From: CAZEHS01 sp964424355 | Lineage (GTDB): Bacteria > Bacillota > Clostridia > Peptostreptococcales > Acidaminobacteraceae | Assembly: GCA_964424355.1 (NCBI GenBank) | Contig: CAYRIO010000017.1 | Span: 7,807 to 71,806, forward strand | DNA: 64,000 nucleotides | Direction of reading: 5' to 3' | Program-made: the position numbers and the translations under genes | The notes under the pieces: generated by a model | Databases searched by the model: none | What the model was told of the DNA's origin: nothing | What the model saw: only the letters and a program-made list of their open reading frames with translations | Part shown: piece after piece, positions 15,158 to 22,715 of the stretch | Numbering within the stretch: position 1 is the stretch's first letter | How the letters are laid out: each line of letters begins with the position of its first letter

Positions 15158-17512
15158 TTACACCGAATGCGCTTCCCTGGAATCATTCACCCAGCTTTCC
15201 ACCAGATTATAAAAGTGAGGGACGTCCACCGGTTTGGGCAAATAATCGTCCATCCCCGCCTCCAGGCATCGTTCCCGGTCTCCATGAAGCGCGAAGGCGG
15301 TCATGGCGATGATGGGTGTCTTGCGATCCGTTTGGGCCTCAATCTGCCGGATGAGCCTCACCGCCGTGAAACCGTCCATGACAGGCATCTGCACATCCAT
15401 CAGAATCACGTCGAACTGCTTCTGCCGATAAGCTTCCACCGCCTCACTGCCCGTTTTCACCGCGGTTATCTCCCAGCCTCTTTTCCTGATGATCGAGGTC
15501 ATGACCACTTCGCCGACGGCGTCGTCTTCAGCGAGAAGCAGCCTCAAGATCGGTTCAGTGCCCCTCGTCGGGATCCTGATCGGTTCAGCGGCCCCCTCTG
15601 CCTGCAGTGCTGCACTCTCTAAAACACAGGTGAAACAGAAGGTGGTGCCTTCGCCGTTTAGGCTGTCCGCCCAGATTTCTCCAGCCATTTTCTCTGCCAG
15701 ACCTTTGCAAATGGAGAGTCCCAGCCCTGTTCCGCCATACTTTCGGGTATTGGAACAATCCGCTTGACTGAAGCTTTTAAACAGGATGTCCCGCTTATCA
15801 GGCGGTATGCCGATGCCGGTATCCCTGATGGCAAAGTTCAATTTGATCCGATTGTCAGCAAGGGATTCCTCGCGGCGCACATCCACGTCGATTCGCCCCT
15901 CATGGGTGAACTTAACGGCATTCCCGATGAGATTGGAGAGAATCTGCCTTAACCGGAACTGGTCCCCGATCAAATGCGCAGGAACATCTTCGGCAATCGC
16001 ATAGTGGATCCCCAGCCCTTTTTCCATGGCCGAAGGCTTAAACAGACCGACGACATCCTCAAGCACGGTCTCAATCCTAAAGGAGGACTCCTCCAGATTC
16101 ATCATGTCCGCTTCAATCTTCGAATAGTCCAGAATGTCATTGATGACACGGAGAAGGAGCTCTGAAGAAACCTTTGAAATCCGCGTGAACCCCTTCTGCT
16201 CTTCCGTCAGGGGTGTCATCTCCAGGAGCTGCAGGGTCCCCAAGATGCCATTCAGCGGGGTTCTGATTTCATGGCTCATATTTGCAAGAAACTGGCTTTT
16301 CGCCGCATTTGCAACCTCAGCCGTCTCCTTTGCCGCAAGCAGGCTCTTATTGAGCTTCTTCAGATCATTCTCCGCCTGATGCTTGGATTGCCGCTCTGCC
16401 ACCAGAAAGAAAATCAGCGCCGTCTCTACCACCAAGAAAATTGCGAAGCTGATGATCTGCCATTTATAGAGATCCCAAATACCAGGCTTCTTATTGACGA
16501 CAATGCTCCCTTCCGGCAAATCCACTTCCTTGATCCCCCACCGCTTCATCTCATTCCAGTCGAAATAGTCCTTGTTTTCACTGGATACCGCCTTGATTTC
16601 AATGGGATTCTTGCCCTTTAAGACCTGGATGGCTATTTCTGCGGCATTCCGGCTGATGTCTGCATAACTGACCAGGTTGCCGCCCAGGATCCCTTTGCCC
16701 AAGAACGTATCATACATGCCGTATAACGGTGCGCTGGAGGTCTTGCTCAGCAGCGGGATAACTTCCCGTGGAATGAAGGTCTGCCCTTTGCCATCCATAT
16801 TCAGCGAAACGAAAAAAACGGCTGTATGGCTGGGAAGCCGTGAAATCGCCGCTTGAATCTCTTCAAAACCCAGGCCGTCGAGATACGTGAATTTGACCTT
16901 TCCTGAATAATCCTGAAAAATCGTTTCGGCCATGGCTTTGTACTGCAGATCCTGTGCGCTTTTTCCGGTGATTACAACGATTTCTTCCACATCCGGCTGC
17001 ACCTTCAGGATGATGCCCACATTATTCTCCATATCCAGATGTTTGAAGTTTCCGGTGACATGGGGTTTCAGGCTTTCAGCCGGGATCTTCCCCTCGGTGA
17101 TGCTGCAAAAGACAATGGGGACCCCGGGGAAAAGTTCGTCACCATAGCGTTCCATAAAATCCCAAGCGATATCATCCATGATCATGATCAGATCCAGGCC
17201 GTATCCCGCATATTTCGCCTTCAGCAGTTCACGGGTCTGGCCCTGAATCTCCTCCGATTTGAACCGGTTCACTTCAAGGTACTCACTGTAAAAGGACACC
17301 GCTGGCACATCGGAATTCTTAAGGGTCTGCTGTATTGTCTGGTCCATGATGGCATTGACCGGCAGGAAGGGATTATCACTGTAAAGCATGAGCACTTTTG
17401 TGGGGTTCGCCGCGGTTTGTGCCGAAGCATAGCCACCGCCGAATGGTACCAGTGCGGCAAAAAGTAAAAACACCCCCAGAAACTGAACCGCTCTTTTGCT
17501 GACCATTGCCAA
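15158..17512 (-). CDS. Hybrid sensor histidine kinase with extracytoplasmic ABC-type binding domain
   Basis: 784 aa. Signal anchor/peptide (residues about 10-31), an exported domain of about 300 residues resembling the ABC_sub_bind family (KVLMLYSDNPFLPVNAIMDQTIQQ; GMYDTFLGKGILGGNLVSY), one membrane helix near 350-372, then HisKA with phospho-His in FLANMSHEIRTPLN, HATPase (N-box NLIGNAVKFT, DTGIGIPP, GGTGLGLSI) and a C-terminal receiver with Asp in FDVILMDVQMPVMDG. The sensor domain derives from a substrate-binding protein, so it probably senses a small ligand. No dedicated output regulator is adjacent. Confidence 0.9.
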   Translation of the reverse strand: MAMVSKRAVQFLGVFLLFAALVPFGGGYASAQTAANPTKVLMLYSDNPFLPVNAIMDQTIQQTLKNSDVPAVSFYSEYLEVNRFKSEEIQGQTRELLKAKYAGYGLDLIMIMDDIAWDFMERYGDELFPGVPIVFCSITEGKIPAESLKPHVTGNFKHLDMENNVGIILKVQPDVEEIVVITGKSAQDLQYKAMAETIFQDYSGKVKFTYLDGLGFEEIQAAISRLPSHTAVFFVSLNMDGKGQTFIPREVIPLLSKTSSAPLYGMYDTFLGKGILGGNLVSYADISRNAAEIAIQVLKGKNPIEIKAVSSENKDYFDWNEMKRWGIKEVDLPEGSIVVNKKPGIWDLYKWQIISFAIFLVVETALIFFLVAERQSKHQAENDLKKLNKSLLAAKETAEVANAAKSQFLANMSHEIRTPLNGILGTLQLLEMTPLTEEQKGFTRISKVSSELLLRVINDILDYSKIEADMMNLEESSFRIETVLEDVVGLFKPSAMEKGLGIHYAIAEDVPAHLIGDQFRLRQILSNLIGNAVKFTHEGRIDVDVRREESLADNRIKLNFAIRDTGIGIPPDKRDILFKSFSQADCSNTRKYGGTGLGLSICKGLAEKMAGEIWADSLNGEGTTFCFTCVLESAALQAEGAAEPIRIPTRGTEPILRLLLAEDDAVGEVVMTSIIRKRGWEITAVKTGSEAVEAYRQKQFDVILMDVQMPVMDGFTAVRLIRQIEAQTDRKTPIIAMTAFALHGDRERCLEAGMDDYLPKPVDVPHFYNLVESWVNDSREAHSV

Positions 17513-17607
17513 CCCTCCTCAGCCCACAGGTATCTATCAGAGCATTTATACCGCGAAATCCGACGGTGTAATCACCGATTATACCCGCACCCGCCATAAA
17601 CGACATG

Positions 17608-17636
17608 AAAAAGCCTGGCATACAAGGTATCCAGGC
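17608..17636 (-). terminator. Terminator of the flagellar ylqG-ylqH-yaaR operon
   Basis: GCCTGG...CCAGGC stem (17636-17613, minus strand) with inner ATAC/GTAT pairing, then TTTTT. Confidence 0.75.
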
Positions 17637-17670
17637 CGATGGTCACGCTATGGGGAAAATAAGCACCGCT

Positions 17671-18105
17671 TTAAACGAACAGATTCACCAGCAAGCCCTG
17701 CAGCTGCCCGATTTTTTCCAACAGCTTGATCTGAGGCTTTTCCTGATCCAGAATCAGGTCCGTCAATTCAACCAGCTTCTCGTCAATCATCGAGACCACT
17801 TTCATCATCCGGGACCGGCCAGTGCGGCTGAGTCCCCGCCGTTCTTCCACCTTCAGGCCAAAGTTCACGGCTTGCTCAATGAACCCCTTGATCATTTCCT
17901 TGTATTCAAGCATGACCTCCACGGTCCGGTTTTCCGACAGCTGCTTGCCCTTTTTTTCGATTTCCTTGAGCATTTGCTTCATTTCGTCCCGGCTTTGGTC
18001 CTCCTGCTTGTCCCCCATCAACTCTGAAAAGGACACGCCGCCCTTGGGCTCGGCTCTATGGACGGGGGTGCTGCCGGTGCTTTGTGTGACCCGGGTCACT
18101 TTCAT
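17671..18105 (-). CDS. YaaR family protein
   Basis: 144 aa, all-alpha and charged. The motif series LSENRTVEVMLEYKEMIKGFIEQAVNFGLKVEERRG and MMKVVSMIDEKLVELTDLILDQEK matches YaaR (DUF327), a small protein of unknown role found in Bacillota. Start chosen for GGAGG seven bases upstream. Its first 50 bp overlap the end of the FlhB-like gene in another frame, so it is co-translated with flagellar genes; a flagellum-related role is inference. Confidence 0.8.
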   Translation of the reverse strand: MKVTRVTQSTGSTPVHRAEPKGGVSFSELMGDKQEDQSRDEMKQMLKEIEKKGKQLSENRTVEVMLEYKEMIKGFIEQAVNFGLKVEERRGLSRTGRSRMMKVVSMIDEKLVELTDLILDQEKPQIKLLEKIGQLQGLLVNLFV

Positions 18106-18358
18106 GGGATTCCTCCTCTTCCAGTTTTCGAAGCAGATCCATCACCCCGGCCACTACGGCATACACCTGGGGCGGCACCTGCTTTTTCAAATCAAGATCT
18201 CCGGTTTCCCGTAGGATTTCCGGATCTTTTTCCAGGGGAATCCCCCGCGTCTGTGCCTCTGCGATGATGCTTTCAGCAAAAATCCTGCCGTCCTTGGGGC
18301 CGGAGGCCTCGAATTGCTCCAATTCCCGTTGGTACGGGTTCCGTTTCTTCGGCGTCAT
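18056..18358 (-). CDS. FlhB-like C-terminal domain protein (YlqH/FhlB type)
   Basis: 100 aa. AQTRGIPLEKDPEILRE followed by VPPQVYAVVAGVMDLLRKL is the conserved cytoplasmic tail of FlhB, without the membrane part and without the NPTH autocleavage motif. Stand-alone FlhB tails (FhlB, Bacillus YlqH) act with the flagellar type III export gate and can partly stand in for the FlhB tail. Start overlaps the upstream gene by 4 bp (ATGA). Confidence 0.85.
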   Translation of the reverse strand: MTPKKRNPYQRELEQFEASGPKDGRIFAESIIAEAQTRGIPLEKDPEILRETGDLDLKKQVPPQVYAVVAGVMDLLRKLEEEESHESDPGHTKHRQHPRP

Positions 18359-20382
18359 ACCTTGATGTTCAGCCCCTTCCCGTCAGTGTCGCTTTCAGGC
18401 GTGTCTTCCGCCTTCTCCGTCACCGCCTTGCCATCCTTCAGCGGCGAATAGGATATCCCGGCAATTTTATAACCGGTTTCCCACATGGCCTGCTTAAAAT
18501 CCTCCACGAGGGGACTTACAGCGTCCCGAAGGGTTTGATTGTCGCATTTCACCTGAATGCTGACAGACTTCCGGGCGGCGGCGAAACGGATCCCGACATC
18601 CCCGTATTTTTCGGTGCTCACGGCAAAGTAGAAGGTGCAGTTCTCCCAATCCACTTTCCCTTGGTCTTTGCGGGACTGCACATAGATTTTCAAATCCTCC
18701 ACCCGGTTAGCCATCTCCATGGGGACGGAGAAGAACAGGGTCTGCCCCTGGGTCTTGGCTTCGGGACGGCTGAGGAGCTGTTGGCCGGTAAGGTTGTTCA
18801 TGGTCTTTTCCGCACCGCTCACCGTGGTGAGTTTTTCCTGGGTGTCGGCGGCAAGCTTCATCAGAATCTCCTTCAGGTTATCCTGGGGCTGCCATTCTTC
18901 CTTGGCTTTCTTATTGCTCTGCCCCAGGGCGGAAACCACTTCCGCTTCGTGGGTGAGGCCCAACGCTTTGAAGGCTTCCAAGACTTCCCGGGGAGTCGCG
19001 ATCGGCTCCAGGATGCGGTTGATCTGCTGCTGGGCGCGCTGCTGAAGACTCTTTTCAGCGGTTTCTTCCCCCGTGATGCCCTGTTGGAGCGTCCGGTGGA
19101 TCACCTTGAGCTTGGCAGGCTGGAACTGGATCGCCTCCACCCCCTTGGCAATTTTATCCACAATCGCAGAGGCCTTCTCATTTTGTCCGTCTGCAACCAG
19201 GCTCCGGGCCTCCTGCAGCTCTGAGGACCAGTTCAGCAGCTGCTTTTCTGCCGTCATGGAGGTATACAGGGGGATATCGCTTTTCAGGATGGCTTTGTCC
19301 AGCCTTTCGATGGCCTGGCTCAGCTTTTCAACCACCAGGGTCTTATTGGCGGTTTCGGGGCTTTCAAGCGCTGCGCTCACTGCTTTCAGGTCGGCAGTCA
19401 CCGCTTTTCGCAAGGTTTCGAATTCAGCCTTAACGGCTGTCATTTTAGGGGTGATTTCCTTCATCAGCAGGGAGATTCCCTGGATCAGCGCTTCCGTAGG
19501 AACAGCGTCCGTACTTTCCGCCTGCTGTTTGAGACCTTCAATCAGCTGATCTACCGCCTCTTTGACCGCAGACCCCTGGGTATCCTCCGCATCAGAGGGT
19601 TCCACCAGCGTTTCATCCAGCGCCTCCAGGAGGCTGCCGGTCAAGACCGCCGTGTCATCGGGCTGTTCACGCTCTGAGGAGGCCACCGCAAGCCCCTGCT
19701 CCTGGAGAAGTGTCCGAACGCTTTCCTGTCCCGTGTTCCGGGGCTCTGCTTGAACCGTTGTCTGTTCCAGAACACCCAGCGATTCACTGAGCGCCGCCAC
19801 TTTTTCGAAGGCCTTCAACAGCCACGTGACCAGCTTCTCATCCCCGTCAGCTGCCTGGCTGCTCTGTGCCACTGTCGTTGCTGTGCCGCTCTCGGTTGTG
19901 GTCTCGGCAAGCTGTACCGCTTGCTTTAGAGCCGCCGTTGTACTGGCCTTCTCTTCAACAGCCAGCTTGGCAAAGGCCCGGAGCAGTTCGATTTTTTCCA
20001 TCGAAACATCGGAGCCTGAATCCTCCAGCATCCGCTGCAGCTCTGGCGAAATCGTTGGGGTGAACAGGGCCGCCATGATGTTTTTCAGGCTTCTGAGGGA
20101 CAGCGGCAGTCCCTTATCCAGTGCGGTCTTCACCGTCTGTAATTTTTCGTTTTCCGTGCCGTCTGTCTTTTCAATGAATTCAGAAATACGGTCCGCCTCT
20201 TCAGAGGATACTTCATAGCCCTGACTCTTCAGATCAGAGATGATCCGACCGCTTTCGGTCGTGGTGTCCGGCATCTCCAAAGCCTTGGCTTCCGCCGCCT
20301 CCGGACTTCTTAATGAAACCCCCGTGGTTTGTGTCGGGGTAATGCTTTTGATGATCGCATCCAGTATTTTCAAAGTCTTCAC
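18355..20382 (-). CDS. FliK-like flagellar hook-length control protein homologue (YlqG type)
   Basis: Up to 675 aa. The start is probably the TTG at 20373 (spaced after GAGGTG), as the GTG at 20382 lies inside the ribosome site. Residues about 60-480 are low-complexity, Ala/Glu/Thr/Gln-rich and helical. The C-terminal 160 residues, from FFSVPMEMANRVEDLKIYV with VSIQVKCDNQTLRDAVSP, resemble the FliK C-terminal domain that contacts FlhB. The ylqG-ylqH gene pair has this arrangement in Bacillus. Its sigma-28-type promoter supports a flagellar role, likely in export switching. Confidence 0.65.
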   Translation of the reverse strand: MKTLKILDAIIKSITPTQTTGVSLRSPEAAEAKALEMPDTTTESGRIISDLKSQGYEVSSEEADRISEFIEKTDGTENEKLQTVKTALDKGLPLSLRSLKNIMAALFTPTISPELQRMLEDSGSDVSMEKIELLRAFAKLAVEEKASTTAALKQAVQLAETTTESGTATTVAQSSQAADGDEKLVTWLLKAFEKVAALSESLGVLEQTTVQAEPRNTGQESVRTLLQEQGLAVASSEREQPDDTAVLTGSLLEALDETLVEPSDAEDTQGSAVKEAVDQLIEGLKQQAESTDAVPTEALIQGISLLMKEITPKMTAVKAEFETLRKAVTADLKAVSAALESPETANKTLVVEKLSQAIERLDKAILKSDIPLYTSMTAEKQLLNWSSELQEARSLVADGQNEKASAIVDKIAKGVEAIQFQPAKLKVIHRTLQQGITGEETAEKSLQQRAQQQINRILEPIATPREVLEAFKALGLTHEAEVVSALGQSNKKAKEEWQPQDNLKEILMKLAADTQEKLTTVSGAEKTMNNLTGQQLLSRPEAKTQGQTLFFSVPMEMANRVEDLKIYVQSRKDQGKVDWENCTFYFAVSTEKYGDVGIRFAAARKSVSIQVKCDNQTLRDAVSPLVEDFKQAMWETGYKIAGISYSPLKDGKAVTEKAEDTPESDTDGKGLNIKV

Positions 20383-20414
20383 CTCGGTTGAGACTCACAT
20401 CGCCCATGTCGTTG

Positions 20415-20451
20415 GCGGAAGATGTGCCATTTTCCGCGCGGCCCATCTTCC
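20415..20451 (-). other. Potential alternative hairpins in the ylqG leader
   Basis: On the transcript GGAAGATG (20451-20444) can pair with CATCTTCC (20424-20417), while GCGGAA (20437-20432) can instead pair with TTCCGC (20420-20415). The two stems share bases and exclude each other. No known riboswitch consensus was recognised. Confidence 0.3.
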
Positions 20452-20459
20452 TACAGGTA

Positions 20460-20487
20460 ATATCGGCGCGATGCCCAAAAACCTTGA
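20460..20487 (-). promoter_or_regulatory. Sigma-28 (flagellar sigma D) type promoter for the ylqG operon
   Basis: Minus strand TCAA (20487-20484), 16 bp, then GCCGATAT (20467-20460). The -10 is an exact match to the Bacillus sigma D consensus GCCGATAT; the -35 matches TAAA at three of four positions. Confidence 0.6.
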
Positions 20488-20501
20488 GCCGCTCTGAAAA
20501 A

Positions 20502-20530
20502 GAGAAGGGCTCTGTCCCCTGACAAAGCCC
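20502..20530 (-). terminator. Terminator of the DHH phosphoesterase gene
   Basis: Minus strand GGGCTTTGTC-AGGG-GACAGAGCCC (20530-20507), then TTCTCTTTTTC. Confidence 0.85.
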
Positions 20531-20537
20531 TGAAAAA

Positions 20538-21488
20538 TTATTTTTCTTCAATTTTAAAGAGTCTGTCCATCAGTTCAAAGGCGACATCCTCCGAAAAAGG
20601 GCTCCCCGCAGCCTTGGCATGACCGCCGCCCCCAAACTTGGCCGCAATGACCGACAGGTCCACGGTATCCCTGGAGGCCCGGTAGCTGATATTGTGGCTC
20701 CCCATATCGATCATGGCCGCCACATCGATATCGTACTCCTGGCACATGAGGTTACCCAGCTCCGATTTATACTGCTCTGCGAAGACCACACCGAAGCTGT
20801 AACCCAACACATCCATTTCCACCACGTCATCGAGCTTGGTGCGCAGATACTTGTTCTGCCGCATCTCCTCAGAACGGGCCATGGTGAGGTCTGAGGCGCT
20901 CATCACCGAATCCCCTTCGAGGATGCAGGTGCGGATGGCATCATGGAACAGCTCGCTGCCGTAGATTGCCATCAGGTGATTCAGATATTTGGGCATCATA
21001 TCTTCATTGGCCTGCCAGGCCCAAGTGTCATAGCTGGTAACCATGGCCACGTATTCTTCGGCGACCCGGGTCTTGTTCGGGTTCTTGCTTCGGGCGAAAG
21101 CCCCCTTCCCCAGAAGCTTGGAGACGGATTCCTGCCAATAGATCTCCGTCGCGGAGAGGGCCCGGCCCAGATCGTCCTCCACCTTCACGGTGGCCCATTC
21201 GTACTTGTTGAGCCATTCCGCCGATTTGTGGTGATCATAGAGCCGCACCCGATACTTATCGTTCTTCTCAATCCGCTCCGCCAGGGCCTCCCCCACGGAC
21301 ATATCCGTGATGATGATCTTGTCGAACAGCTTACGCCCCTTGGCCTCCTGATCGAATAGCCGATTCAGCTTATCCTCGATGCTGTTGGGACCGGCGGTTG
21401 TAACTTCGCAGTCTTCCAACACCAGGGCCGATAGCAAGCCGCAACTGATGCCGTCCAGATCTGAATCTGTAAAGTGCTTTATTCGCAT
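20538..21488 (-). CDS. DHH/DHHA1 family phosphoesterase
   Basis: 316 aa from the ATG at 21488 (MRIKHFTDSDLDG), preceded by GGGGAG; the longer reading from 21536 has no ribosome site. Motifs in order: metal-binding DSDLDG near the N-terminus, IITDMSV, the DHH motif in RLYDHHKSAEW, and C-terminal DHHA1 motif FGGGGHAKAAGSPF. Manganese-dependent phosphodiesterases of this family cleave short oligoribonucleotides (nanoRNase), pAp or cyclic dinucleotides. No membrane or GGDEF domain, so this is not GdpP. Exact substrate unknown. Confidence 0.88.
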   Translation of the reverse strand: MRIKHFTDSDLDGISCGLLSALVLEDCEVTTAGPNSIEDKLNRLFDQEAKGRKLFDKIIITDMSVGEALAERIEKNDKYRVRLYDHHKSAEWLNKYEWATVKVEDDLGRALSATEIYWQESVSKLLGKGAFARSKNPNKTRVAEEYVAMVTSYDTWAWQANEDMMPKYLNHLMAIYGSELFHDAIRTCILEGDSVMSASDLTMARSEEMRQNKYLRTKLDDVVEMDVLGYSFGVVFAEQYKSELGNLMCQEYDIDVAAMIDMGSHNISYRASRDTVDLSVIAAKFGGGGHAKAAGSPFSEDVAFELMDRLFKIEEK

Positions 21489-21504
21489 ATTTTTCTCCCC
21501 TACT

Positions 21505-22374
21505 CTATTTTCTGCCTGCTCCGATAACCGCCGCAATCACCAGGGCCGCGCCTCCAGCCTGGCCCCAGGTGACCACTGCCCCCATGAATACCACCGCCGT
21601 CAGCAGGGTCACAACCGGAATGACATTGAGGAACAGGGAGCTCATCCCGACCCCCAGGACATTCATGGCATATAGGAACAGGTAATAACCGATAGCCGAT
21701 GCGAAAATCCCCAGGATCGCGACATTCATCCAGATAATCGGCGTCACCTGAGCCCACAGGGTGGTCTCAAACCCCACAAAGGGGATAAACATCAGCGTTC
21801 CGATCACGGTTTGATAGTAGGTGATCGTCAAGCTGTTGTACCGCCGGAAGAGGCCCTTTGAAATCAGGCAGTAGACAATCCAGCTTAGCACCGCGCCCCC
21901 CATAAGCCAGTAGCCCAAGGGGTTGTCTCCAGGCACCGGGGAGATCCCGGTCACCATGCAGACGCCAACCACGGACAGCAGGGCACATCCGAACATCCGA
22001 AGCGTCAGAGGCTTGCGGTACACCAAGGCTTCGGAGATCAGGGTAGCCACCGGGACCGCCGCAACGATGATGGCTGCGGAGCCTGCTGAAATCAATTTAA
22101 CCCCATTGTTCTCAAAAAAGAAATACAGGGTCACCCCGAAGAATCCCGCCAAGGCCATGATCGGCCAATCCTTCCGGTCAAGCCGGGTATCCGGAGACAT
22201 CCGCCGCTTCATGAACCACAGCAGGACTGAAGCGATTGCGAACCTGAGAAAGCCCAACATCATGGGACCGATCACCGCCACAGCGATTTTTATATTGATG
22301 AAGGAAATCCCCCAGATAACCACCGTAATCAAAACAGCCGCCAAACCATTCCGTTTTCTTTTTTCCACGTGCAT
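21505..22374 (-). CDS. EamA family (DMT superfamily) transporter
   Basis: 289 aa from the ATG at 22374 (MHVEKRKRNGLAAVL), with GGAGG ten bases upstream; the reading from 22521 extends into a repeat element. Ten predicted membrane helices as two EamA halves; GISFINIKIAV and GSAAIIVAAVPVATLI are typical first-half segments. Probable drug/metabolite or amino acid exporter. Stops 16 bp before the DHH gene, so the two are likely co-transcribed. Confidence 0.88.
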   Translation of the reverse strand: MHVEKRKRNGLAAVLITVVIWGISFINIKIAVAVIGPMMLGFLRFAIASVLLWFMKRRMSPDTRLDRKDWPIMALAGFFGVTLYFFFENNGVKLISAGSAAIIVAAVPVATLISEALVYRKPLTLRMFGCALLSVVGVCMVTGISPVPGDNPLGYWLMGGAVLSWIVYCLISKGLFRRYNSLTITYYQTVIGTLMFIPFVGFETTLWAQVTPIIWMNVAILGIFASAIGYYLFLYAMNVLGVGMSSLFLNVIPVVTLLTAVVFMGAVVTWGQAGGAALVIAAVIGAGRK

Positions 22375-22443
22375 CCCCCCCTTTCCTCCAATACTATAGC
22401 ATGGGGGAATGGCCTGCGTCGAGGGCCAGGCGGTCACAAAACA

Positions 22444-22531
22444 AAGAGAGAGACCGCCTACTGCTCTGCTTCCTGCGAAGACACAAACAAATCCTGTCCT
22501 CGCAAGCCGCAGGCGCGGCAATCTCTCCCTT
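22444..22531. repeat. Dispersed palindromic repeat, copy 2
   Basis: Left arm AAGAGAGAGACCGCC...GCGAAGACA and right arm TGTCCTCGCAAGCC...GCGGCAATCTCTCCCTT form an imperfect hairpin with an 11-bp centre. Shares the GAGAGAT and TCGC(A/G)A blocks with copies at 4209 and 25113. Lies between the Feo genes and the EamA gene. Confidence 0.7.
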
Positions 22532-22554
22532 ACATAACATGCTGCATCAGAACC

Positions 22555-22704
22555 TCAATGCTTACTGCTGCATTTCTCCGAGGCAGGGCATTGGCTGCAT
22601 CCGGAACATTCCCCGGCCTTTGTTTTCTTGGCAATCCCCAGCACGATCTTTGCGGCGTATCCGATGACGGCGCCGCCGATAACGATTGTCAATAAAGTCC
22701 CCAT
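22555..22704 (-). CDS. FeoB-associated Cys-rich membrane protein
   Basis: 49 aa, found by direct translation: start ATG at 22704 after AGGAGG, stop TGA at 22557-22555. One N-terminal membrane helix (LLTIVIGGAVIGYAAKIVLG) followed by a short cytoplasmic tail with Cys33, Cys36, Cys39 and Cys45 (CSGCSQC...C). This is the pattern of the FeoB_associated family (PF12669), often encoded directly after feoB in Clostridia. The cysteines probably bind iron or an Fe-S cluster in ferrous iron uptake. Lies 11 bp after the feoB stop. Confidence 0.88.
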   Translation of the reverse strand: MGTLLTIVIGGAVIGYAAKIVLGIAKKTKAGECSGCSQCPASEKCSSKH

Positions 22705-22715
22705 GAATTTTCCTC

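Noticed and set aside
20415..20503. c-di-GMP or other known riboswitch in front of ylqG
   Set aside because: None of the conserved GEMM blocks, nor those of other riboswitch classes I know, could be aligned. Part of the apparent outer stem lies in the promoter and is not transcribed.
20518..20536. Third SARP-like heptamer pair (CTGACAA...CTGAAAA)
   Set aside because: It lies within the terminator hairpin of the DHH gene, has poor second repeat, and is not followed by a promoter.
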